Source: Polychytrium aggregatum | Lineage: Eukaryota > Chytridiomycota > Chytridiomycetes > Polychytriales | DNA length: 28,946 nucleotides | Assembly (NCBI RefSeq): GCF_025602895.1 | Contig: NW_026516505.1 | Location: 1-28,946 of the forward strand | Direction of reading: 5' to 3' | In this document: piece by piece, positions 9,601 to 16,432 of the stretch | Numbering within the stretch: the stretch's first letter is position 1 | Layout: every line of letters begins with the position of its first letter | The notes under the pieces: generated by a model | Told to the model about the DNA's origin: nothing | The model's input: the letters and a program-made list of their open reading frames with translations, nothing else | Database searches by the model: none | Made by a program: the position numbers and the translations under genes

Positions 9601-10405
9601 CTCGGGCAGCATCCAAGAGGAACACTTCCAGGCCTTCCTTCTGGACGGCGTGCTGGAAGGGGATGCTGCCGATCAGGCTGACGCTGGGCAGGGACTGGGT
9701 CTTGGTCTTGGTCTTTGGGACGGCAGGAGGCAAGGCAGGACTGGGCTTGGGCACGGCAGGCTCGGCGGGGACCTCAGCAGGGGACTCGGCAGGCGGCTCG
9801 GCAGGGCTGGACCTAGAGGACTGTGGCTCGGGAGAGAACGGGGAGGCCAAACTGTGGATAGAGGTGCAAGGCAAGAAAATAGAGTCATGGTGCCAGTCAA
9901 AGTAGGGCTTGTGTTTCTTGATCCAATCCATACCCAAGATGATCGGGTATGAAGCCAAGGGAATCAGCGCGAACGAGATTTGTTCATAGTGGCTGATGCC
10001 TGTGATCATAGAAACACAAACTCCAAGACTAGACTCCATCGAAGAACCATCGGCAAGAGTGATGACGAAAGAAGTTGCAAAGGTGGGGAGAGCGTGGGTT
10101 GCGGCGAATCCAGTGTCCATAAACGAAGTAACCGCGCCGGTATCGATCATGGCGGTTGCCCGTATGGACTCTGGACCGCACAGCAGAGTCACAGCGAGGG
10201 AGGGCTGACGTTGGATGTCAGGCTCGGGAGGCGAAGACGAAGAAGCAAGAGCAGTGGAAACGGTGGCAATGGTGACGGGGGCAAGATGGCAAAAGGCAGA
10301 AGAGTGATTTACCGTGGAGACATTTACAGGAGGAAGATTTATGACATGATTGACGCCTAGGAAAGCTCCTCCGACCTTTTCTAGGCAGAGAAGTTTTCCT
10401 GGTCG
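6590..10405 (-). CDS. pol: Pol polyprotein of chromovirus 2 (protease-RT-RNase H-integrase-chromodomain)
   Basis: The frame is open from 10405 down to the TAG at 6592-6590. It overlaps the end of gag by 25 bases in the -1 frame and has no credible own start; the GTG at 10192 is just an in-frame valine. Numbering from that GTG: aspartic protease DTGA at 17-20; RT with YLDD at 405-408; RNase H with D554, E596 and D623; integrase zinc residues H773, H780, C810, C813; integrase catalytic D843, D903, E939; GPF-like LGPF at 1074; chromodomain about 1134-1185 (YLVHWRGY, TWEP). All catalytic residues are present. A Pro/Ala/Glu-rich linker (about 115-160) separates protease from RT. It is probably made as a Gag-Pol fusion and cleaved by its own protease. 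Confidence 0.96.
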   Translation of the reverse strand, partial: RPGKLLCLEKVGGAFLGVNHVINLPPVNVSTVNHSSAFCHLAPVTIATVSTALASSSSPPEPDIQRQPSLAVTLLCGPESIRATAMIDTGAVTSFMDTGFAATHALPTFATSFVITLADGSSMESSLGVCVSMITGISHYEQISFALIPLASYPIILGMDWIKKHKPYFDWHHDSIFLPCTSIHSLASPFSPEPQSSRSSPAEPPAESPAEVPAEPAVPKPSPALPPAVPKTKTKTQSLPSVSLIGSIPFQHAVQKEGLEVFLLDAARVLSLCSVDAGAKPKAEPSVPSKYSSFAKVFSKSEADKLPQHRPYDHTIPLVEGASPSFGPVYNLSKPEMDALHTYIQENLSKGFIRRSESPAGAPVLFVKKKDGSLRLCVDYRALNKITVPNRCPLPLIAETFDNLGKAKIFTKLDMRGAYNLLRIAEGEEWKTAFRCRYGHFEYNVMPFGLTNAPASFQAFVNDVLREYLDQFVVVYLDDILIYSSDPAEHEAHVKKVLTKLQDAGLSLKLEKCEFDQSSVAFLGFIISPDGISMDPDKVKAIQEWEIPRSAHDIQVFLGLANFYRRFVKDYSKIATPLTDLLKKDIKFSWSPSAQTSFLKLKECLSTGPVLRHFDPERQCVIEADASDYALGAVLSQRDDEGLLHPVAFYSRKLLDAEMNYQIYDKELLAIVAAFKQWRHYLEFSSQATEVVTDHKNLEYFQTSRNLSRRQVRWSEILGDYNFVIRYRPGTLNNAADALSRKDKFPKEGGDSRSSPNTQTLLPPKLFVSALRAVPVAPESEDIAVLIKSSLKKDSTFGPILSQVLKNPASCPGYSVDNDLLLFEGLVCVPDVPELKRKILVECHDSPTAGHFGVAKTFELVSRTFHWPTMRRYIKEYVSGCDTCQRNKHSRHKPYGLLASLPVPDRPWSSVSVDFITQLPESSGHTAICVFVDRFTKMAHFVPSSNEANAEDTARMFVEHVFTKHGLPDDIVSDRGSTFASKFFQAVLTRLKIKHKMSTAFHPQTDGQTERVNAILEQYLRCFINFQQDDWAQLLPHAEFTYNNTSQATLGCSPFFAYTGYHPRFSVALPRTTKNASVADDQARAIHSLHDELKFNIALAQDSQAKFYDPGHSPSPPFKVGDRVWLSAKNIKTQRPTAKLDHTKLGPFKIVAQVGSRAFKLDLSSSMRIHPVFHVSLLEPAADDKIPGRTIPPPPPIQVDGHDEWEVEQILDSRLFRGKLQYLVHWRGYTVMDCTWEPASNLAHCPEPVAAYHSSHPSKPGPLGARALRGG
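10381..10405 (-). promoter_or_regulatory. Gag-pol overlap, likely -1 frameshift region
   Basis: The gag stop (TAG, minus 10383-10381) and the pol-frame upstream stop (TGA, minus 10408-10406) bracket a 25-nt window where the -1 shift must occur if pol is made as a fusion. It contains GGAAAAC, an imperfect slippery heptamer, so the exact site is not proven. Confidence 0.5.
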
Positions 10406-11619
10406 TCAAGTTTATTCACATCAACGACAGCCAAAGAAGCATCGATGGCAGCCAAGCGGGAGGATGCCTTATTGGGGCAGCGAAGGGCAATGTGCCCTTC
10501 CTGCTTGCAATAAAAGCAGCGGTTGGCAGCACGGAGGGCGGCCTTGTCCTCGGCGGTCAGCCTGCGAGCGGAGGCCTGGCTGAGGTCCATGGGCTGCGGA
10601 ACGTTGAAGGCTTGAGCGGGGCGAGGAGGAGGAGCAGGAGCGAAGGGGCGAGGAGCCGGACGGAAAGGGAGAGGAGCCGGACGAGCAGGAGCAGGAGCAG
10701 GAGCGGAGCGGTGGTTGGGACGGCGGGAACGTTGGTCCTCCTGGCGGTTGTCGATGGCGATCGCCGCTTGCATGAGATCTTCGAGGTTGTCGAAGGAGCG
10801 GCGGGAGAGTTCGTCTTGAACCGAGGGCTTGAGTCCACTCTCGAAGTGGAACATGAGAGGGTCTTGGGACCAAGTGAGGAGGTGGACGGCTTGGCGGCGG
10901 TACTCGGCGGCATAGGCGGCGGCGGAGGTGACTTGGTAAAGCCTGACCATCTCGCGAGCAGCGGCGATGGTGGGCTGGACCTGGCCAAAGGCAGCACGGA
11001 GCCACTCGGAGAAACCGGCAAAGTCACGGATGGCAGGGGGAGAGCACTCGGGGTCTCTCTCCAACTGATCGATGTACGGCTGCATGTAGTCTGCAGCAGT
11101 ACCATCGAGATAGGATAAGGCGTAGAACACCTTATCCCTTTCAGTCTGGAAGAGGGGAGGGTTGGACACGAAGGCCAGTCTGCAATGCGAGAGGAAGGCA
11201 TTGCAGCGGCTCGGGTCCTTACCAGAGAAGCGATCAGGGGGACCTATCTGCCTGGTGGCAGAGTTGCGACCAGCAGGGTTGTCCTCGGGGTCTTGGGCAG
11301 GATCATCGACGTCGTCAGGAACGCCGAAGTAGGGGCGACCTGCACGACGGATCGGGGCGGGAGCGGGAGCAGGAGGAGGTAGCTGGGCCTGGTAGCTGCG
11401 GAGGGCCTCCTGGACACTGGCGGCGACCACTTGGCGGACATCCTCTTCACGGCGAGCCAGGACCTGGTCCATACGATCGGTGATGCGGTTGAGCGCATCA
11501 TCCTGATCGTGGAGGAACTTGGAAAAGTCCTGGAGAGAACGGGCGTTCTCGGCGGACTGGATAATGACCGCACGGATGGCCTGGAGCTCGGGCTCGGAAA
11601 GGCCAGAAGGGGAAGCCAT
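10381..11619 (-). CDS. gag: Gag of chromovirus 2
   Basis: 412 codons. The ATG at 11619 was chosen because it is the first after the 5' LTR and leader; the longer frame reaching 11808 would start inside the LTR. Residues 1-80 form a helical, heptad-like region (SLQDFSKFLHDQDDALNRI). A Pro/Ala linker follows, then a retrotransposon Gag capsid-like domain (about 110-280: DRFSGKDPSRCNAFL through FHFESGLKPSVQDEL). A Pro/Arg-rich stretch (about 295-345) leads to one zinc knuckle CFYCKQEGHIALRC (C-x2-C-x4-H-x4-C), which binds element RNA. It ends in the overlap with pol. It would form the virus-like particle. Confidence 0.93.
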   Translation of the reverse strand: MASPSGLSEPELQAIRAVIIQSAENARSLQDFSKFLHDQDDALNRITDRMDQVLARREEDVRQVVAASVQEALRSYQAQLPPPAPAPAPIRRAGRPYFGVPDDVDDPAQDPEDNPAGRNSATRQIGPPDRFSGKDPSRCNAFLSHCRLAFVSNPPLFQTERDKVFYALSYLDGTAADYMQPYIDQLERDPECSPPAIRDFAGFSEWLRAAFGQVQPTIAAAREMVRLYQVTSAAAYAAEYRRQAVHLLTWSQDPLMFHFESGLKPSVQDELSRRSFDNLEDLMQAAIAIDNRQEDQRSRRPNHRSAPAPAPARPAPLPFRPAPRPFAPAPPPRPAQAFNVPQPMDLSQASARRLTAEDKAALRAANRCFYCKQEGHIALRCPNKASSRLAAIDASLAVVDVNKLDDQENFSA

Positions 11620-11690
11620 TGGTAAAAGAGATAGAGAAGGGGACGGGGCAAAGGCAGGGCAAGTGGGGGGTTGTTGAAGGTCTTGCCAAG

Positions 11691-12271
11691 TGTCAAGACT
11701 GGACAACGGGGCAAGCAGGGAAGTGCGCAAGAGTCCTAATGCAAGACTCGAACGTAGGGAGAGGAGCGGGGACTGGACTGGGACACAGAGTGTCAAGTGT
11801 GAAGCCAAAGTTTTATTCTAGATCCAAGGCTTAGGATACTAAAAATACAAAGTGGCAAGACGAAGGCAAAAGACAGAGGCTGGTCGGAGGGCTATTTATG
11901 CGAGCGCCAAGGATCGACGCTGCAGAGCGAGGGGGCAGGAGCGAAGCAGCGGCGGGGAGGGCGAAGCAGCGAGCGAAGCAGGTGGCGGCCGTGACTCGGG
12001 ATCCGTGAGTCAGCGGGCGTCAGTGGCGGCGGCTTGGCGGCGCCAAGGCGTCAGGCGGCGTCGAGGCGGCGTCGTGGGCGTAACCCATGACCAACAGCAA
12101 GGGAGCGGGAACGGAACACAGGCAGCGCGCGTGCTTGCGGTAAGACAACAAGGCAGCACAGCGCGGGAAACAAACAAACAGAAGGAAGGGAAAGCACTAA
12201 GACAGGCAAACAGAAAGGAAAGGGCAAGGGTAAAGGAAGGGAGTGGGCAAAGGCAGAGGGTGTTCATGACA
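11691..12271 (-). repeat. 5' LTR of chromovirus 2
   Basis: Same 581 bases as the 3' LTR at 6009-6589. It serves as promoter for the minus-strand element: TATA-like CATAAATA at minus 11901-11894 and AATAAA at minus 11817-11812. On the minus strand the leader after it reads CTTGGCAAGACC; the TGG two bases from the LTR could begin a tRNA primer site, but I cannot name the tRNA. Confidence 0.94.
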
Positions 12272-12276
12272 GCATC
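12272..12276. repeat. Target site duplication, right copy (GCATC)
   Basis: Second copy of the 5-bp duplication, directly after the LTR end TGACA. Removing 6009-12276 restores the ORF1 reading frame. Confidence 0.93.
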
Positions 12277-12597
12277 CCCGAGGAGTACCGCGACGAGTAC
12301 GACTCGCTCCTCAAGAAGGCCCTATCCGGCAAGGAGGTCAAGCGGGCGGACATCACCGCCGTCCCCAAGGTCCCTGGTTCTGCCGCTGCCGCTGCCTCGT
12401 CGTCTGCCTCTGCCGCTGCCGCTACCGCTGCCCCTGCCGTTGTCGTTGCTGTCGCTGCTGCTGCTGCCCCCGCCGCTGGTGCCTCGTCAAAGCCCAGCAA
12501 GCCTCACCCCGCCTACAGAGTCCCGCTGTCCGTCATGGACACTGACTCTGAAGGAGAGGGCCCCCGGGCCAGCAGCAGCGCTGCACGACTCCAATGA
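12277..12597 (+). pseudogene. LINE ORF1, 3' part
   Basis: The last 106 codons of ORF1, in phase with 4044-6008 when the LTR element and one GCATC are removed, giving a 761-residue protein. It continues the globular part (PEEYRDEYDSLLKKALSG) and then becomes a long Ala/Ser/Val low-complexity stretch and a short acidic tail. It stops at TGA 12595-12597, which overlaps the ORF2 start ATG at 12594-12596. It is now cut off from its own start by the insertion. Confidence 0.85.
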
Positions 12598-15500
12598 ATC
12601 CACACCCCTCGCAGGGAGGCGGCAGGGCCCAGACATCCCTGACCGTCGCTTCCTTCAATGTCTGTGGCATCAACGTCAACGACGTTGAACTCAAGAACCT
12701 CATCGACACCAACGACATCGACTTTGTCGGTGTCCAAGAAACCCTCGCCGACCTCGAACCCCGCAGCCCTCTCTGTGGCTATGCCGTCAAGGTCCCTGGT
12801 CCCCGTTGCCGCGCCGGTAGAGGCATCGCCATCCTCTACAACCCGGCCAGGATCGACCCGCACGACTTCACCAACATTGAAGTCAGCGACAAGGGCGACG
12901 CCATGTGGGTGACATACAAACACGTCATCCACATCGGCAACTTCTACCTGTCCCCGAGCCTCAAGCTGGACGACTACCGCGAGGCCCTCCAGTCGATCCA
13001 CACCAAGGCCGCCCTCCCCGACGCCCAGGTCATTGTGGTGGGTGACTTCAATGCCCACCTCAGTGCCCTGAGCGGACTGCCCACGCCGCTCCGTGGCAGG
13101 GAGAAGATCCTCGAGGACACTGTCTCCCGCGCCGGTCTCCGCGTTGTGCCTCCAGCTGTGATCCCGACCCACACCCGGCAGCGGGGTCCCAGCTGGACAA
13201 CGATCGACTACATCTTTGTGTCGCATCGCCAGGCCAACAACGACCCGCTGCTGCAGGTCGACACTGCCGGTGCCTTCCGTGGCCAGTCCGACCACTTCCC
13301 CATCTGGGCGACTCTGCGGGTACAGCCAAAGTACTACCCAAAGGTCGACCAATGGCAGTGGAAGATCGCCCAGCTCGAGGATCCCGCCGTCCGCGCCCAG
13401 TACCTCTTGGCGCTGCTGGACGAGCGCGAACGCGGTCTGCAGCGCATACAGGCTGCACTCCGGCCAATCTCAAGGGGATCGGTCATTCCGATCTCGGAGA
13501 GTGCGGCCCAGGACTGCATCGACCGCGCCTGGTCCATCATGATCGCCCTGATCACCACCGCTGCCGACTCCACCATCGGCAAGGCTTCCATCAAGACCGT
13601 CTGGAAGGACCCGGCCCTGATCCCCGAGATGCGGCAGCTTCGCGAGAGGCGCCGCGATCTCATCTACCAGCTCAAGTTGCCCGGGCTCTCCCTCCGCGTC
13701 GCCGAGGACAAGCGCGCCGAACTCCGCGCTGTCCGCAAACAAGAAAAGAACCTCATCGTCCAGTCCCGCCGAGCAGCCGAGACCCTGGCCATGAACAAGC
13801 TGCACTCACTCAACGCTTCCGAGGTCGCCAAGTCCCTGGCCGCCATGAAGAAGCGCAAGGAGCTCGACGACGCCTTCCACTTTGACAACTCGGACGAGGC
13901 CCTCGAGCGACTTGTGGTCCACTACGGCAAGGTCTCCTCGCACTCCCAGGACACCCCCGGTGCCGCCTTTGACCGGACCGTCGGCCCAAGACCCCTGGAC
14001 ACTGTTCCGCGCCTGCTCCCCGAGGATCGATCCATTCCCCGCTTGTCGTCGGACGAGGTGGCCGATGCCATCGTCAAGTCCCCCAAGCGCAAGTCCTCCG
14101 GCCCGGACAAGATCAAGGCCGAGATGCTGCACCCTGTCGCTCCCGTGGTCGCTCCCTGGCTCCGGGCCATCCTGCTGGCCGCCCTCAAGGCCTCCGTCGT
14201 CCCGACCGAGTGGAACACTGTCCTGATCCACCCGGTCTACAAGAACAAGGGTTCGATCCTCGATCCGGCCATGTACCGGCCCATCGGGTTGACCCAGGTC
14301 CTCCGCAAGATCGCCGAGCGAGTCCTGCTGCCGTTCCTCACCCGCGAGATCGGCATCATGGACATTGCCCAGGGAGGCTTCCGCCCGGACCGAGGCACCC
14401 TCGACCAGGTGTACTCGCTCGACGCTCTTGTCCGCATGAACAAGATCTGCGACGACGAGTACAGCCTGGTCTTCCTCGACATCAAGGCCGCCTACGACAC
14501 TGTCTGGCGGGAGCGCCTCTGGGACAAGATCGCCGCCCGAGGTGCTGGTCCGGTCGCCGTCGGGGTCCTCAGGGCCATGTTCGACCGCACTCTTGTCCGC
14601 GTCGCCAGCAAGGGCCGCACGTCACAGCCTGTGTGGCTGCAGAAGGGTCTCATCCAAGGCTCGGTCCTGAGTCCCCTTCTGTTCAGTGCCCACATTGACG
14701 ACCTGCCTGGACTGCTCCGAGCCGAGGACGGACTTGTGCTTGCCTCCAGTCGCCACCACCGTCTCCGGGTCAACTCGCTCTGGTTTGCCGACGATGGTGT
14801 CCTCATCTGTCCGGCTGGCCGCACCCAGGCCATGCTGGACATCTGTGAGCGTCACAGTGTCGACAATCGCTACCGCTTCTCGCCTCCCAAGTGCGAGGTG
14901 CTGTACTCGGCCTGCAACGTCGACCAGCTCCATCCCGCCAAGCTGTACGGCACCGAGCTGCCCAAGGTCCTCCAGTTCCGCTACCTCGGTGTCATGGTCG
15001 ACATTGACGGATTCCGCCCGGACCTCCAGTTCGACAAGCTCCTCCGCAAGGTCCACATGGTCACCGACACCGTGGTTGGACTTGGCATCACCCTCGGCAA
15101 GGTCTCGGCCAAGACCATCACCCAGGTCTACAAGACCTTTGTGCGGCCGACCCTCGAATACGGGATGGCCATGGACATCCCGGACCCGGCTCTGCGCGAC
15201 CGCCTCGACGACGCCCAGATGACGGCCCTCCGCACCATGTTCCGCGTCGGCCCCGGCACTCCCGTCGGTGCCATGCACCTCAACTGCGGCCTCCCCAAGA
15301 TGTCCGTCCGTGTCAAGATGCTGGCCCTGCAGAACTGGGCCCGCTGGGACGACCAAGTCTCTGACGGCGACAAGATGCTGTCGATGATCCTGCGCAACAA
15401 GATCATTGCGCCCTACCACCCCGACCAGTTCCTCGGCCAAGGAGTCCGAGCCGATCCGCACTGGGCCATGGTGGTCCGCCGACAAGAGGCCGACCACTCC

Positions 15501-16268
15501 CTCACGGCCACGGAGATCTACCGAGGCAAGACCCGACACCAGCCGCCGCCGCCCGGACCGCCCCGACCCCAGCCCGTCCCGATCAAGACCCTCATCTTCG
15601 AGGACCACATGAAGAACGGCTTCGACCGCTCCAAGCAGCTCACCGCCGCCTGCACCCCGTCGACCAAGATGTCGGGACTCTGGGAGGCTCGCGGGTACCA
15701 AGGATCCATGGTCATGCTCATGTTCATGGTCCGATGGCGACTCGGTGCTCTCCCAGGCCACTTCAGGTTCGGATACCGCAAGTGCAAGAACCTGGCTCGA
15801 CACGGATCCGGGATCGACTTGACCAGGACCCACGCACAGCAATGTGTGGATCCGCATCAAGTCCTGGTCCGCAAGGTCGCAGCCCTCAAGACGGCCCACC
15901 CGACTTGGGTGGAAAGTGGTATAGCCGGAGTGGGACCAGTGGACAAGCTGCTGGACCTGCTCTCTTTCGATCGCACTCCCCCTCGCACTCGCACCCCTCC
16001 CGCACTTGGATCGCTTGCTGCTCATGTACCCGCTCCCCGCACTGCCTTCCGAGCATTCGCACTTGGTGCACACCCAGTACCAGCACCCACTCCCACAACC
16101 AGTGTAGTCCCACCCTTGCAGTCTCTCCCTGCACCCTCATCACAGCGTAGTATAGTGCCAGCACTTGTCACTCCACCACCCCGACCTCCCGTCGATCCTG
16201 CTATTCCCTTGTGGGAACTGCTTGAAAATGTGTTCACCCGCTTGGTCTCAGACCTTGTGGGCAGCTGA
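12594..16268 (+). CDS. LINE ORF2: APE endonuclease-reverse transcriptase
   Basis: 1,224 residues, intact. It nicks target DNA and reverse-transcribes element RNA from the nick or end. The endonuclease (about 15-245) has N22, E49 (VQET), GDFNAH at 150-155, T203/D205 and the terminal SDHFPI at 232-237, so catalytic residues are present. RT (about 490-780) shows the KSSGPDKIKAE block, the AAYDTVW segment, QGSVLSPLLF and the FADD active site at 731-734. A C-terminal region (about 1020-1100) carries RWRLGALP then a Cys/His set (C, H, H, C in RKCKNLARHG...RTHAQQC) like LINE terminal zinc domains. The last 100 residues are Pro/Ala-rich. No RNase H domain is seen. The ATG at 12594 overlaps the ORF1 stop, so translation probably depends on termination and reinitiation. 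Confidence 0.95.
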   Translation: MNPHPSQGGGRAQTSLTVASFNVCGINVNDVELKNLIDTNDIDFVGVQETLADLEPRSPLCGYAVKVPGPRCRAGRGIAILYNPARIDPHDFTNIEVSDKGDAMWVTYKHVIHIGNFYLSPSLKLDDYREALQSIHTKAALPDAQVIVVGDFNAHLSALSGLPTPLRGREKILEDTVSRAGLRVVPPAVIPTHTRQRGPSWTTIDYIFVSHRQANNDPLLQVDTAGAFRGQSDHFPIWATLRVQPKYYPKVDQWQWKIAQLEDPAVRAQYLLALLDERERGLQRIQAALRPISRGSVIPISESAAQDCIDRAWSIMIALITTAADSTIGKASIKTVWKDPALIPEMRQLRERRRDLIYQLKLPGLSLRVAEDKRAELRAVRKQEKNLIVQSRRAAETLAMNKLHSLNASEVAKSLAAMKKRKELDDAFHFDNSDEALERLVVHYGKVSSHSQDTPGAAFDRTVGPRPLDTVPRLLPEDRSIPRLSSDEVADAIVKSPKRKSSGPDKIKAEMLHPVAPVVAPWLRAILLAALKASVVPTEWNTVLIHPVYKNKGSILDPAMYRPIGLTQVLRKIAERVLLPFLTREIGIMDIAQGGFRPDRGTLDQVYSLDALVRMNKICDDEYSLVFLDIKAAYDTVWRERLWDKIAARGAGPVAVGVLRAMFDRTLVRVASKGRTSQPVWLQKGLIQGSVLSPLLFSAHIDDLPGLLRAEDGLVLASSRHHRLRVNSLWFADDGVLICPAGRTQAMLDICERHSVDNRYRFSPPKCEVLYSACNVDQLHPAKLYGTELPKVLQFRYLGVMVDIDGFRPDLQFDKLLRKVHMVTDTVVGLGITLGKVSAKTITQVYKTFVRPTLEYGMAMDIPDPALRDRLDDAQMTALRTMFRVGPGTPVGAMHLNCGLPKMSVRVKMLALQNWARWDDQVSDGDKMLSMILRNKIIAPYHPDQFLGQGVRADPHWAMVVRRQEADHSLTATEIYRGKTRHQPPPPGPPRPQPVPIKTLIFEDHMKNGFDRSKQLTAACTPSTKMSGLWEARGYQGSMVMLMFMVRWRLGALPGHFRFGYRKCKNLARHGSGIDLTRTHAQQCVDPHQVLVRKVAALKTAHPTWVESGIAGVGPVDKLLDLLSFDRTPPRTRTPPALGSLAAHVPAPRTAFRAFALGAHPVPAPTPTTSVVPPLQSLPAPSSQRSIVPALVTPPPRPPVDPAIPLWELLENVFTRLVSDLVGS

Positions 16269-16399
16269 GGCAGCACTAGGCTGCAACAGGAGTAAATAGG
16301 CTTGCCTGTGTACTCAACGTGCCGGGGTACCAACCTGTTGGACCTGATGGCTTGTCTTCTTAAATAAAGTTGACTATAGTAACAAAAAAAAAAAAAAAA
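16269..16399 (+). other. 3' UTR and poly(A) tail of LINE B
   Basis: A short 3' UTR shared by copies A, B and C. It holds a small hairpin (CCAACCTGTTGG), an AATAAA, and the near-palindrome GTTGACTATAGTAAC right before the As. The constant sequence at this end suggests the RT recognises it. Confidence 0.85.
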
Positions 16400-16432
16400 T
16401 AAAGTTGACTATAGTAACAAAAAAAAAAAAAA
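16400..16432 (+). mobile_element. LINE tail micro-copy (33 bp)
   Basis: Consists only of the final 19-21 bases of the LINE (taaagttgactatagtaac) plus 14 As, wedged between the poly(A) of copy B and the truncated 5' end of copy C. It is either an extremely 5'-truncated insertion or a template slip during synthesis of copy B. Confidence 0.85.

Larger units (their letters stand above)
6009..12271 (-). mobile_element. Ty3/gypsy chromovirus 2, complete (6,263 bp)
   Basis: A complete LTR retrotransposon on the minus strand inside LINE B ORF1. It has two 581-bp LTRs that I read as identical, a GCATC target duplication on both sides, gag with a CCHC knuckle, and a pol frame ordered protease-RT-RNase H-integrase-chromodomain. 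Gag and pol are uninterrupted. Intact frames and matching LTRs indicate very recent insertion and a probably still mobile element. Confidence 0.97.
3787..16399 (+). mobile_element. LINE copy B, near full length, interrupted by chromovirus 2
   Basis: An APE-type non-LTR retrotransposon of about 6.3 kb once the 6,268-bp insert and duplicated target are removed. Layout: 5' leader with 20-bp repeats, ORF1, ORF2 (endonuclease and RT), a 113-bp 3' UTR with AATAAA, and 16 As at 16384-16399. ORF2 is intact; ORF1 is broken only by the LTR element. The 5' boundary is set where telomere-like units end, so a few bases are uncertain. Copies A, B and C form a same-strand head-to-tail array. The clade cannot be fixed by eye; the two-ORF layout and telomere-repeat junction recall telomere-targeting R1-clade elements, but homology is not shown. 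Confidence 0.93.

Noticed and set aside
11660-11690. Specific tRNA primer-binding site for chromovirus 2
   Set aside because: TGG lies two bases from the LTR, but the following bases cannot be matched to a named tRNA by eye; self-priming is also possible.
11620-11808. Upstream extension of gag to 11808
   Set aside because: It would begin inside the 5' LTR; the ATG at 11619 is the first in the leader after the LTR.
16405-16432. ATG at 16405 as start of an ORF2-like protein in LINE C
   Set aside because: Lies in the tail micro-copy and poly(A), giving lysines before truncated ORF2; an accident of the junction.
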